A stretch of 64,000 nucleotides of DNA from Actinoplanes sp. SE50/110 (GTDB taxonomy: Bacteria; Actinomycetota; Actinomycetes; Mycobacteriales; Micromonosporaceae): the NCBI RefSeq assembly GCF_900119315.1, contig NZ_LT827010.1, forward strand, positions 7,372,001 through 7,436,000, given 5' to 3'. The notes beneath the pieces were generated by a model. The model was given only the letters and a program-made list of their open reading frames with translations. It was not told where the DNA came from and ran no database searches. Every line of letters starts with the position of its first letter. The stretch's first letter is position 1. This document shows positions 38,789 through 47,376 of this stretch, piece by piece. The translations under genes were made by a program, and so were the position numbers.

Positions 38789-39595
38789 TCAGTAGTAGCG
38801 GCGACGGCGACGCTGGTTGCTCGGCCAGAAGCGGCGGGTGATGAAGAACGCCGCGGCGAGACTGGCGATCACCACCCCGGCGACCACCGGCGAGCTGAGC
38901 GGCGAGCCCTTCTGCTCAGCCGCGGTCAGGTTCGTCGCTGTTCCCGTCCCGGCCCCGGCCCCGGCCGCCGGGGCGGTCGTCGCCGCGGCCGGCGGCGGCG
39001 CGGTCGGCAGCCCCGCGAAGTCGACGATGCCACTGCTCTCCAGCAGCGTCATGTGGGTCATCACGAACTGGTTCGCCCGCTGCGCCAGCTTGCGCACGCT
39101 GTCGTTACGGGTACTGGCCCGGATCGTGGCGATCGCCGGGAAGATCTTGCCGTGTGCCGCGCGCAGCCGGTCGATGTAGATCTGGTCGAAGTCGGTGCCT
39201 TCGGCGGCGCTCCGCATCTCGCCGAGCCAGCCCTGCTGGTCGGAGTTGGGCACGTTGGGCAACGTGACGCCCAGCTTCTTGGCGACATCGCGGTCCATCT
39301 TGTCGAGCACCACGTGCTGCGCGGCGATCGCCTTGCCGATCTGCTGGATCCGCGGGTCCTTCGACTTCTGCTGGGCCATCTGCCCGGCCGGGATCTCCCA
39401 CAGCCCGGCGAGCCGCACCCGGACCACGAAGTCCCGGTCGGCGGCCGTGACGGCGCCCTCGCCGGTGTCGGTGATCAACTGGTTCGGCGGGTCGGGCACA
39501 CCCGGCTCGGTCGCGTGCGCCGCCATCGGTTGCAGCAGCACCACCGCCACCGCGGCGACAGCGAGCCCGGTCAATCTCCGTCCGATGGCCACCAC
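38789..39595 (-). CDS. DUF4142-type secreted/anchored protein 1
   Basis: 268 residues. Signal peptide (about 1-30, ending AHAT), then a four-helix DUF4142 domain (about 48-185: TAADRDFVVRVRLAGLWEI, AAQHVVLDKMD). An Ala/Pro/Gly linker follows, then a C-terminal helix (PVVAGVVIASLAAAFFI) and RRRRRYY tail. It is anchored with the ferritin-like bundle outside. Metal binding is not evident. GGAGGAGG precedes the GTG at 39595. It lies between an ABC ATPase gene and the permease remnant. Confidence 0.85.
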   Translation of the reverse strand: MVAIGRRLTGLAVAAVAVVLLQPMAAHATEPGVPDPPNQLITDTGEGAVTAADRDFVVRVRLAGLWEIPAGQMAQQKSKDPRIQQIGKAIAAQHVVLDKMDRDVAKKLGVTLPNVPNSDQQGWLGEMRSAAEGTDFDQIYIDRLRAAHGKIFPAIATIRASTRNDSVRKLAQRANQFVMTHMTLLESSGIVDFAGLPTAPPPAAATTAPAAGAGAGTGTATNLTAAEQKGSPLSSPVVAGVVIASLAAAFFITRRFWPSNQRRRRRYY

Positions 39596-40194
39596 AGGAA
39601 CCTCCTCCACAGCTTCCGCACAGCTACCTCATGCACCAGAACGGACGCGGGCCCCCAACGGATCAACGCACCAGAGTCTTTCGGCCCTTTCTCGCATTGC
39701 GCCGTCCCTGGACCGCACCGGCACCCGGCCTGGAAGACCGCGGCCGCGGCGATCGCCGGCAGCACCACGTCGGTCAGCACGGACCACCACGGGTTGCCGC
39801 CGGGCGCAGCAGCACCGCCACCGGCCGGCCGAGCATGGTCGACTCGACGAGGGCGAGCACCGCGAGGCCGCCGACCGCGACCGCGGACCAGACCAGCGCG
39901 GCCGGCCGGTCGCCCGGGTCGGGGGCGGGGCGCCGCCGATCAGCAGCCGGGCGACCAGGAACCCGATCGGGCGCCGAGCAGCACGCCGGCGCCGAGCGGC
40001 ACCAGATGCTGCCCCCGGGCCAGCCGCAGCATGCCGGAGCGGCTCACCCCGCGCAGCTTGAGCAGGGCGGCGCGCGATGGTGCCCAGCAGGCGGCGGATG
40101 TTGACGCTGAGCTGGATCTCGTCGGTGCCCAGGTGCCGGTCGGCGGGGTCCGGGCCCGCCGTGGGGACCGCAACTTACGGGCTCGTGGACGATC
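39596..40194. other. Long gap holding a decayed ABC permease
   Basis: About 600 bases with no intact gene. The remnant at 39726-40134 accounts for most of it. The stretch 39600-39725 shows nothing else recognisable. Confidence 0.6.
39726..40134 (-). pseudogene. Frameshifted FtsX-type ABC permease remnant
   Basis: Reading the minus strand and switching frame gives consecutive permease segments: LGTDEIQLSVNIRRLLGTIARR, ALLKLRGVSRSGMLRLARGQ, PIGFLVARLLIGG, ALVWSAVAVGGLAVLALVE, LGRPVAVLLRP, WWSVLTDVVLPAIAAAAVFQ. At least three one-base shifts lie in C/G runs. The order and spacing fit the C-terminal part of an FtsX permease following the ATPase that ends at 40195. True decay or sequencing error in GC runs cannot be told apart here. 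Confidence 0.7.
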
Positions 40195-40848
40195 TCAGGC
40201 GCGCGCCCAGGTGGCCGCCCCGTCGGCCAGGTGCAACTCCCGGTCGCAGGCCGCGGCCGCCTCCGGGTCGTGGGTGGCGAGCACCACCGCGGCGCCCCGT
40301 TGCGCCTCGGCGCGCAGCAACTCCAGCACCTTCTGCCGGTTCGCCGCGTCGAGCTCGCTGGTCACCTCGTCGGCGAGCAGCACCGTGCCGCGCAGGGCCA
40401 GCCCGCGGGCGATCGCGGCGCGCTGCTGCTGACCGCCGGAGAGCTCCTCGATCAGCTGATTCGCCTGCCCGGCCAGGCCGACCGCGGTGAGCGCGTCGGC
40501 GGTCCGGCGGCGGGCGTCGGCCGGCGAGCCGCCGGTGGCGATCACCGCGACCGAGACGTTCTCGGCCGCGGTGAGGATCGCGGCGAGCCCGTTCTCCTGG
40601 GGGATCAGGACCACGCCGCGGCCGACCGCGGCGTCCCGGTCGCCCAGCGGCGCGCCGTCCACGGTGACCACGCCGGACGTCGGGGCCAGCAGCCCGGCCA
40701 TCGCGGTGAGCAACGTGGTCTTCCCGGATCCGGAAGTCCCGGTGATCGCGAGCATCTCGCCGGGCCGCGCGTGCACGGTCACGCCGCGCAGGACCGGGTC
40801 GCCGCCGTGGTATCCGAGGTCCACCGATGCAAGGTCGACCGTGGTCAT
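40195..40848 (-). CDS. ABC transporter ATP-binding protein
   Basis: 217 residues. Walker A GTSGSGKTT, Q-loop LIPQENGL, signature LSGGQQQR, Walker B VLLADEVTS (Val replaces the usual Pro in DEP), H-loop THDP. It should pair with the permease now broken just downstream and perhaps with the other ATPase at 37934. Probably orphaned if the permease is truly inactive. Confidence 0.88.
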   Translation of the reverse strand: MTTVDLASVDLGYHGGDPVLRGVTVHARPGEMLAITGTSGSGKTTLLTAMAGLLAPTSGVVTVDGAPLGDRDAAVGRGVVLIPQENGLAAILTAAENVSVAVIATGGSPADARRRTADALTAVGLAGQANQLIEELSGGQQQRAAIARGLALRGTVLLADEVTSELDAANRQKVLELLRAEAQRGAAVVLATHDPEAAAACDRELHLADGAATWARA

Positions 40849-40887
40849 CCGTTCCCCCGTTCGCGGATCCGACAGCCCCGGACGGTA

Positions 40888-41886
40888 CTACAACCAGCCG
40901 CGTTTCTTGAGGTAGTAGTAGAGGGCACCGGCCGAGACCACGATCAGCACCATGCTCTCCACGAAACCCCACGGCTTCTGATAGCCGGGGTAGGGCAGGT
41001 TCTGTCCGAAATAGCCGGTCAGCGCGGTGGGCACCGCGATGATCGCGGCCCACGCGGCGAGCTTGCGGGTGATGTCGTTGAGGACGTTGCTCTGCTCGTT
41101 GAGGTCGGCCTCGATCAGCTCGTTGATCCGGATGAGGGAGTGCTCGATCGACTCCAGGGAGCGCTTCGCGTGGTCCTCGACGTCCCGGTAGTACGGTCGC
41201 AGATCCTCGTCGACCACGCCGTTGTCGGTCCGGGTGAGCTCGGCGACCACGTCCGACATCGGGGCCACCGCGCGACGCAGCAGGGCCAGCGAGCGGCGCA
41301 GCGCGAAACCCCGCATCCGGACCGGGCGGGGCGCACCGCCCTCGCCGAGCATCTGGTCCTCGATGGAGTCCATCGCCTCGTCGACCTGCCGGGCGGCCGC
41401 GTACTGACCGTCGACGATCACGTCGAGCAGCCCGTACAGCAGATAATTGACGCCGCCGCCGGCGGCGAGACCGGACGGGTCCTCGTCCCAGCGCTCGGTC
41501 AGCCGGTCGACGTCGCCCTTCCCCTTGTGCACGGTGATCAGCACCCGCTCGGTGACGAACGCGCTGATCTCCACCTTGCTGGGCCGGCCCTCGGCGTCCG
41601 GCACCGCGACGGCGTAGACGTTGAGGAAGAGGTGATCCGGATAACGGTCGAGCTTGGGCCGCTCGTGCTCGGCGAGCGCGTCCTCGACGGCAAGCGGGTG
41701 CAGACCGTACTCGTCGGCCACCGCGGCGAGGTCTTCCGCCGAGGGTTCCAGCAGGTCGAGCCAGGCCACCGCGCCCGGATGGGCGCGGAGTCGGGCGGTG
41801 AGCTCGGCGTACCCGAAATCCTTCGCGGCCACCTTCCCGTCGGCATAGAGACGGGTCTGCACGGGACAGGAGATCGCTGCGGTCAC
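40888..41886 (-). CDS. corA: CorA-family Mg2+/divalent cation channel
   Basis: 332 residues. A long cytoplasmic N-terminal domain is followed by two C-terminal helices. The pore motif is FGQN where classical CorA has GMN, and the C-terminus is basic (YYLKKRGWL). The GQN variant may shift ion selectivity, as in ZntB-like proteins with changed GxN. Monocistronic, divergent from pnuC. Confidence 0.88.
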   Translation of the reverse strand: MTAAISCPVQTRLYADGKVAAKDFGYAELTARLRAHPGAVAWLDLLEPSAEDLAAVADEYGLHPLAVEDALAEHERPKLDRYPDHLFLNVYAVAVPDAEGRPSKVEISAFVTERVLITVHKGKGDVDRLTERWDEDPSGLAAGGGVNYLLYGLLDVIVDGQYAAARQVDEAMDSIEDQMLGEGGAPRPVRMRGFALRRSLALLRRAVAPMSDVVAELTRTDNGVVDEDLRPYYRDVEDHAKRSLESIEHSLIRINELIEADLNEQSNVLNDITRKLAAWAAIIAVPTALTGYFGQNLPYPGYQKPWGFVESMVLIVVSAGALYYYLKKRGWL

Positions 41887-41928
41887 CGTCTCACTATGCC
41901 CATCCGGAAGCTCGTCCTACCATGAGCC

Positions 41929-42645
41929 GTGACTTGGCTCGATGACCTGCTGACCGCGTTCTACACCGCCAAATGGCAGGTGACCGCGGATCAGGCGATC
42001 TATTGGCGGGAGATCGTCGGCAACGCCTTCGGGCTCGGCTCGGCGCTGTTCGGGTTACGCCGCAGCGCGTGGGCCTGGCCGGTCGGGATCGTCGGCAACA
42101 TCCTGCTGTTCACCGTCTTCCTCGGTCAGGCGGTGGGCAACGATCAGGGCACCCCGCTCTACGGCCAGGCCGCCCGCCAGGTCTTCTTCCTGATCACCAG
42201 CCTGTACGGGTGGTGGCGCTGGCGCCGCAACCGCCGCAGCGGCCTGGGCAGCGCGGTCGTCCCGCACTGGGCCGGCCGCCGGCAACGCCTGATCCTGCTC
42301 CCGGTGGCCCTGCTCAGCGTGGTGGCCTGCTTCTTCGTCTTCCGCGCGGTCGGCGCCGGCTTCCCGGTCCCGTGGTGGTACTACCTGGCCGACTCGTGGA
42401 TCTTCGTGGGGTCGATCCTGGCCACCTTCGCGATGGCCCGCGGCTGGGTCGAGTTCTGGCTCTGCTGGATCGCCGTCGACCTGGTCGGCGTCCCCGAGCT
42501 GCTGCACTTCGGCTACTACCCCTCAGCGGTGCTGTACGCGGTCTACGCGGGCTTCGTGATCTGGGGATTCGTCGTCTGGTTGCGGATCTCCCGCACGTCG
42601 CGGCCGATGATTCAGCAGCAGGTGTACGCCAACGCCGGCGACTAG
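41929..42645 (+). CDS. pnuC: PnuC-type nicotinamide riboside transporter
   Basis: 238 residues with about seven membrane helices. GNAFGLGSALFGLRR, YGWWRWRR and the late LAVY-type aromatic helices (here ADSWIFVGSILATFAMARGW and WIAVDLVGVPELL) match PnuC. It imports an NAD precursor by facilitated diffusion. GTG start at 41929 with an AT-rich hexamer just upstream suggests a leaderless message. Its 3' end overlaps the convergent benE frame by 123 bases. Confidence 0.88.
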   Translation: MTWLDDLLTAFYTAKWQVTADQAIYWREIVGNAFGLGSALFGLRRSAWAWPVGIVGNILLFTVFLGQAVGNDQGTPLYGQAARQVFFLITSLYGWWRWRRNRRSGLGSAVVPHWAGRRQRLILLPVALLSVVACFFVFRAVGAGFPVPWWYYLADSWIFVGSILATFAMARGWVEFWLCWIAVDLVGVPELLHFGYYPSAVLYAVYAGFVIWGFVVWLRISRTSRPMIQQQVYANAGD

Positions 42646-43743
42646 CCCCCAGAAAGCCGAGCCGACATGGGCCACGGTCATCCCGGACGCGGTCGCGGTC
42701 AGCGTGACCAGCGACCCCTCCCGGGCCGACTTGTCGTCCAGGGCCCCGGCCAGACTGCCCAACAGCGCGCCGAGCAGGGCCACCCCGCTGACCGCGGCGA
42801 CCAGCGGCTTGGGCAGCGCGGTGAAGAAGCCGACCAGTCCGGTCCCGAGGAAGCCGCAGATCAGGTAGAAGGCGCCGCAGGCCACCCCGGCGAGGTACCG
42901 CTGCCGCGGGTTGGGGTGAGCCTGCTCGCCGGTGCAGATCGCCGCGGTGATCGCGGCCAGGTTGATCCCGTGGCTGCCGAACGGCGCGAGCAGCACCGAG
43001 ACCACGCCGGTGCCGGTCAGCAGCAGCCGGTCGTCCGGGTCGTAGCCGCTGGTCTTGAGCACCGCCAGGCCGGGCGCGTTCTGCGAGGCCATGGTCACGA
43101 TGAGCAGCGGCAGGCCGATGCTGACCAGTGCCGAGGGGTTGACCGTCGGGAGGGTCAACAGCGGCTTGGCGATGTCCAGGTGGACGCCGCCCAGGTGCAG
43201 GTCGTGGCGGAGCGCGGCGACCGCGGTGCCGGCGCCCAGGGCCAGCAGCACGGCGTAGTTCGGCAGGAAGCGCCGGCCCAGGAAGTAGGCCAGTAGCACC
43301 GCGAGCACGACTGCGGGCGCGCCGGGGAGCTGGCGGAACGCCTCCAGGGCGAACGGCAGCAGGATGCCGGCCAGCATCGCCGAGATGATCCCCCGCGGCA
43401 CCCGGGTCAGGATCCGGCCGAACAGCCCGGAGAAGCCGAGGATCGTCATGCCCACGGCGGCGAACAGGAAGGCGCCGATCGCGTCGGTGTACCGGTACGC
43501 GCTGAGCGAGCCGACCAGCAGCGCCGCGCCCGGCGTCGACCAGGCGGTGATCACCGGCATCCGGCTGAGCAGGCTGAGCACCAGGCCGGACAGGCCGCTG
43601 CCGATGGCGATCGCCCAGACCCACGAGGTGGTCTGGGCGGCCGTCAGGTGGGCGGCCGAGGCGGCGGTGAGCACCACCACGAACGGGCCGGAGAAGGAGA
43701 CCAGGACGGCGACAAGACCGGCCACCACGGCGCTGACTCTCAT
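42523..43743 (-). CDS. benE: BenE-family benzoate/H+ symporter
   Basis: 406 residues, about 12 membrane helices. PVITAWSTPGAALL, GSHGINLAAITAAICTG and the family spacing identify BenE. It probably imports benzoate or a related aromatic acid with protons. No aromatic catabolism gene is nearby. The last 35 residues are hydrophilic, absent from typical members, and are encoded by DNA antisense to the pnuC 3' end. Confidence 0.88.
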   Translation of the reverse strand: MRVSAVVAGLVAVLVSFSGPFVVVLTAASAAHLTAAQTTSWVWAIAIGSGLSGLVLSLLSRMPVITAWSTPGAALLVGSLSAYRYTDAIGAFLFAAVGMTILGFSGLFGRILTRVPRGIISAMLAGILLPFALEAFRQLPGAPAVVLAVLLAYFLGRRFLPNYAVLLALGAGTAVAALRHDLHLGGVHLDIAKPLLTLPTVNPSALVSIGLPLLIVTMASQNAPGLAVLKTSGYDPDDRLLLTGTGVVSVLLAPFGSHGINLAAITAAICTGEQAHPNPRQRYLAGVACGAFYLICGFLGTGLVGFFTALPKPLVAAVSGVALLGALLGSLAGALDDKSAREGSLVTLTATASGMTVAHVGSAFWGLVAGVGVHLLLNHRPRRAGDPQPDDESPDHEARVDRVQHR

Positions 43744-43787
43744 GCGGGGAGTCGACCATCAGTGACCGGCCGTCGCCAAATCGATTC

Positions 43788-45206
43788 TCAGACCGTCTCG
43801 AGGACAGGGACCGGCGTGATCTGCGGCGCCGGCCGCGCCGTGCGCAGCATCCACAGGCTCAGCGGCACCCCGGCCACGATCAGGGCCGCGGCCACCACCA
43901 GGGCGAACTGGTAGCCGACCAGATAGCGGTGCAGCTCGGTGCCGGTCGCGGCGCCGGCCCGGTTGCTCAGGATCGCGCCCAGCACGGTGACTCCGAGCAG
44001 GCCGAACACCTCACGCGAGACGTTCAGCATGCCGGAGGCGATGCCGGCCCGCCCGGACGGCAGCGCGCCGATCACCACGTTGCTCAGCGGGATGAGCAGG
44101 CCGCCGCCGACGCCGTACAGGGCGAACCAGGGCAGCAGGTCGAGGTAGTGGGTGCCCTCGCCGTACCGGGCGATCCCGGCGATCGACGCACCCATCACCG
44201 CGAGGCCGAACGCGGTCACCCGGGCGACGCCGAACCGGGCCTCGAGGCGGGGTGCCAGCACCGCGCCGACCGCGGTGATCAGGGCCAGCGGCACGAAGCC
44301 GGCGCCCGCCTCGGTCGGCGAGAAGCCCAGCACGTTCTGCAGGTAGATGGCCATGTAGAAGTAGATGCCGAAGACCCCGAAAGCCCACAGCCCCATCGCG
44401 AGCAGACCACCGGTGAACATCCGCTGGCGGAAGAAGGCCAGGTTCACCATCGGGTCGGCGGCCCGGGCCTGCTGCACCACGAAGCCGATGCCGGTGAGCG
44501 CGGCGACCGCGAACGATCCGAGGATCACGGCCGAGGTCCAGCCCTTGGCGTCGCCCTCGATCAGCGCGTAGGTCAGGGCGAAGAGCGCGACGGACGAGGT
44601 GCCCAGAGCGATCGGATCGAGGCCGCCGGAGCGGGTCCGGGCGCCGTCGCGCGGCATGGCGACCAGGGACAGCACGAGGGTCGCGACGCCGATCGGCAGG
44701 TTGATCAGGAAGATCCAGCCCCAGGAGACGTGCTGGCTGAGCACGCCGCCGGTGAGCGGGCCGACGGCCAGGGCGAGCGCGCCGACCGCGCCCCAGATGC
44801 CGATCGCGGTGCCGCGCTCCTTCGGGTCCGGGAAGAACTCGCCGATCAGCGCGAGGGCGGCCGGGGAGAGCAGCGCCGCGCCGATGCCCTGCACCGCCCG
44901 GGCCCCGATGAGCAGCTCCTGGCTGCCGGAGAGGCCGGCCGCGACCGAGGCGACGGTGAAGACGCCGAGGCCGGACAGGAACACCACCCGGTGCCCGAGG
45001 ACATCGCCGAGGCGGCCACCGGCGAGCAGCAGGCCGGCGAAGACCAGGATGTACGCGCTGGTGATCCACTCCAGGCCGGAGATGCTCAGGCCGAGCTCCC
45101 GCTGGATGGACGGCAGCGCGACGTTGACCACGTTGTTGTCGAGGTACGTCATGAAGGTGCCGAGCGCCACCGCGACCAGCGCCCACCACCGACGGTTCTG
45201 TTCCAC
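43788..45206 (-). CDS. MFS drug efflux transporter (DHA2/EmrB type)
   Basis: 472 residues, 12-14 helices. Motif C region (GWIFLINLPIGVATL), motif A-like LGDVLGHRVVF and the start LGTFMTYLDNNVVNVALPSI are DHA2 hallmarks. Proton-driven export of a cationic or hydrophobic drug. GGGGGAG precedes the GTG at 45206. Divergent from the TetR gene, with a shared operator region at 45218-45283. Confidence 0.92.
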   Translation of the reverse strand: MEQNRRWWALVAVALGTFMTYLDNNVVNVALPSIQRELGLSISGLEWITSAYILVFAGLLLAGGRLGDVLGHRVVFLSGLGVFTVASVAAGLSGSQELLIGARAVQGIGAALLSPAALALIGEFFPDPKERGTAIGIWGAVGALALAVGPLTGGVLSQHVSWGWIFLINLPIGVATLVLSLVAMPRDGARTRSGGLDPIALGTSSVALFALTYALIEGDAKGWTSAVILGSFAVAALTGIGFVVQQARAADPMVNLAFFRQRMFTGGLLAMGLWAFGVFGIYFYMAIYLQNVLGFSPTEAGAGFVPLALITAVGAVLAPRLEARFGVARVTAFGLAVMGASIAGIARYGEGTHYLDLLPWFALYGVGGGLLIPLSNVVIGALPSGRAGIASGMLNVSREVFGLLGVTVLGAILSNRAGAATGTELHRYLVGYQFALVVAAALIVAGVPLSLWMLRTARPAPQITPVPVLETV

Positions 45207-45217
45207 AGTCTCCCCCT

Positions 45218-45283
45218 ATACGGAGTACTTGTACGATGTACATGTACCTCGTACATGAGACCTGTACGTTGTATGGTTGTCAA
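45218..45283. promoter_or_regulatory. TetR operator region between MFS and TetR genes
   Basis: Inverted repeat TGTACGA (45230-45236) and TCGTACA (45249-45255) enclose TGTACATGTAC; further GTAC half-sites lie at 45226 and 45264. It covers both promoters in a 78-base gap, as expected for TetR-type control of an efflux pump. Confidence 0.65.
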
Positions 45284-45949
45284 GTGACCCCAGCAGAACG
45301 ACTCAGTCGGGCGGCCGTCGCCGAGCGCGCCCTGCGCCTCGCCGACGAGGAAGGCCTCGACGCCGTCACCATCCGGCGCCTGGCCAAGGAGCTGGGCGTC
45401 ACCCCGATGGCGCTGTACTGGCATTTCAAGAACAAGGACGAGCTGCTGCTCGGCGTCGTCGACCACGTGCTCAGCGGCGTGCGGGCCGACCGCAGCGCCG
45501 GCGACCCGTGGCAGAGACAGCTCCGCGCGATCGTCGAGACTGTGGTGGGCGTCATGCGGGACCACCCGTGCCTGCCCGACCTGCTGCACGCGGCGGACAA
45601 GACGCAGGCGGCGAGCTTCACCCGGGCGACCAACGACACCCTGGCCCTGCTGGCCGACGCCGGATTCGACGTCGAGGAGGGGTACTGGATCGCGATGTAC
45701 CTGCTCAACGGCGCTATCGGACTGGTCGGGGCGCAGCCGGACCGCCCGGCCGACGTGCCGGCCGGGCGGGCGGAGGAGTGGCGGCGGCAGAAACGGGTGC
45801 AGATGGAGTGCCTGCCGGCCGACGAGTACCCGATGATGATCGAGTTCGCCCGGACGTACCGGCGGGCGCCCGACGTCGAACGCTATTACGCGTTCGGCCT
45901 CGACCTGCTGATGGCGGCGGTCGAGACGATGGCCGCCGGGCGCCGCTGA
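45284..45949 (+). CDS. TetR-family repressor of the MFS pump
   Basis: 221 residues. HTH at about 25-48 (IRRLAKELGVTPMALYWHF), followed by the TetR_C ligand-binding helices. It should repress the divergent pump until a drug binds. The GTG at 45284 is preferred over the upstream ATGs at 45236 and 45242, which would place the operator inside the coding frame. Confidence 0.9.
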   Translation: MTPAERLSRAAVAERALRLADEEGLDAVTIRRLAKELGVTPMALYWHFKNKDELLLGVVDHVLSGVRADRSAGDPWQRQLRAIVETVVGVMRDHPCLPDLLHAADKTQAASFTRATNDTLALLADAGFDVEEGYWIAMYLLNGAIGLVGAQPDRPADVPAGRAEEWRRQKRVQMECLPADEYPMMIEFARTYRRAPDVERYYAFGLDLLMAAVETMAAGRR

Positions 45950-45959
45950 CCTCGGGCGG

Positions 45960-46334
45960 CTACGCCGGGCTGTTGTGGTACGCGGCGGCCAGCCAGTGGT
46001 CGCCTTCGCGGGTCAGCACCCAGGTGGCCCGGCGGATCCGGTCGGCCGGCACCTCCGGCTCGCCCGCCATCCGGATCCCGCTGGTGCTGCTCACGATCGC
46101 GACGTCGGCGCCGGCGTACCGGATCGATTCCTGGCGGTCCAGCGGCGCCGAGCCCTTCAGCGGTCCGGCGAAGCCGGTCTTGAAGAACTGCCGGATCTCC
46201 GCCCGGCTGCGCAGCGCCGCGCCGGAGGTCACCACGGTGGCGTCCGCGGTATAGAGCTCGGCCACGGCGTCGGCGTCGCCGGCGATCCAGGCGGCTTCCG
46301 ACAGGTCGAAGAATTCCTGCACGGTTTGTGACAT
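45960..46334 (-). CDS. SnoaL/NTF2-like protein (SgcJ/EcaC type)
   Basis: 124 residues with a cone-shaped NTF2 fold: helices VQEFFDLSEAAWIAGDADAVAELY, then TADATVV and C-terminal strands RATWVLTREGDHWLAAAYHNS. The family binds small molecules or acts as isomerase. The gene faces the ECF sigma factor, whose own C-terminus is NTF2-like, across 46 bases. Confidence 0.85.
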   Translation of the reverse strand: MSQTVQEFFDLSEAAWIAGDADAVAELYTADATVVTSGAALRSRAEIRQFFKTGFAGPLKGSAPLDRQESIRYAGADVAIVSSTSGIRMAGEPEVPADRIRRATWVLTREGDHWLAAAYHNSPA

Positions 46335-46380
46335 TGTGTGCCTCTTTCGTCAGGGTGTGTTCGCGGTATATACCGGTGAG

Positions 46381-47331
46381 GTGCCGCAGACTCATCGCTC
46401 CACCGACGCATTTCAGCAAGTCGCTCTCGGCTACCGGGGCGAGCTGCTGGCGCACTGCTACCAGATGCTCGGCTCGCTGCACGACGCCGAGGATCAGGTG
46501 CAGGAGACGTATCTGCGGGCCTGGCGCGCCTACGACCGGTTCGACGAGTCCCGTGCGTCGATGCGCACCTGGCTGTACCGGATCGCCACCAACACCTGCC
46601 TGACCGCGCTGGAGAGCCGGGGGCGGCGCGCGCTCCCCGCCGGGCTCGGGGCGCCCAGCGACGACCCGCAGCAGCCACTCACCCACCGCGAGGTGCCCTG
46701 GCTGGAGCCGTTCCCGGACGCGTTGCTGGCCGGCGATCCGGCCGCCGTACTGCTCGGGCGCGGGCGGTTGCGGATCGCGTTCCTGGCCGCGCTGCAGCAC
46801 CTGGCGCCCCGCCAGCGGGCGGTGCTGATCCTGCGTGAGGTCTTCGACTTCAGCGCCGCCGAAACGGCGGAGATCCTGGACATGACGGTCGCCGCTGTCA
46901 ACTCCGGACTGCAGCGGGCCCGGGCCCGGATGGCGACGGTACGCGTGACCGAGGAGCCGTCGGCCGGCGACCGCGCCGTCCTCGACCGGTACGTCGCGGC
47001 GTTCGAGTCGGCGGACATCCCGGCTCTGGTCCGGCTGCTCGGCGAGACCCCGATCCTGGAGATGCCGCCCTACGAGAACTGGTATCGAGGGGTGGCCGAC
47101 TATGCCGCGTTCTGCGCGCGGGTGTTCGCGATGCGCGGCACCGACTGGCGGGCGCTGACCACCTCGCTGAACGGGCAGCCGACCCTCGCGGCGTACGTCC
47201 GCCGGGGCGACCGCTACGTGGCGCACACCCTGCAGGTGCTCACCATCCGGGACGGAAAGGTGCTCCGGAACACGGTGTTCTCCGAGGTCACGCTCTTCTC
47301 TCAGAGTGGTTTGGTGGAGGAACTGGCGTAG
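46381..47331 (+). CDS. ECF sigma factor with C-terminal NTF2-like domain (SigG/SigJ type)
   Basis: 316 residues. Sigma region 2 (GELLAHCYQMLGSLHDAEDQ, TYLRAWRAYDRF), region 4 (LAPRQRAVLILREVFDFSAAETAEIL) and a SnoaL-like C-terminal domain from about 200. This layout matches ECF groups in which the extra domain modulates promoter choice instead of an anti-sigma factor. The GTG at 46381 follows TATATA closely, so the message is probably leaderless. CGGTATATACCG (46364-46375) is a perfect 12-base palindrome at the promoter. Confidence 0.88.
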   Translation: MPQTHRSTDAFQQVALGYRGELLAHCYQMLGSLHDAEDQVQETYLRAWRAYDRFDESRASMRTWLYRIATNTCLTALESRGRRALPAGLGAPSDDPQQPLTHREVPWLEPFPDALLAGDPAAVLLGRGRLRIAFLAALQHLAPRQRAVLILREVFDFSAAETAEILDMTVAAVNSGLQRARARMATVRVTEEPSAGDRAVLDRYVAAFESADIPALVRLLGETPILEMPPYENWYRGVADYAAFCARVFAMRGTDWRALTTSLNGQPTLAAYVRRGDRYVAHTLQVLTIRDGKVLRNTVFSEVTLFSQSGLVEELA

Positions 47332-47376
47332 GACTGGCATCGTTCCCCGGGTACGCCGAGTTTCCGAGGAGGCGCG

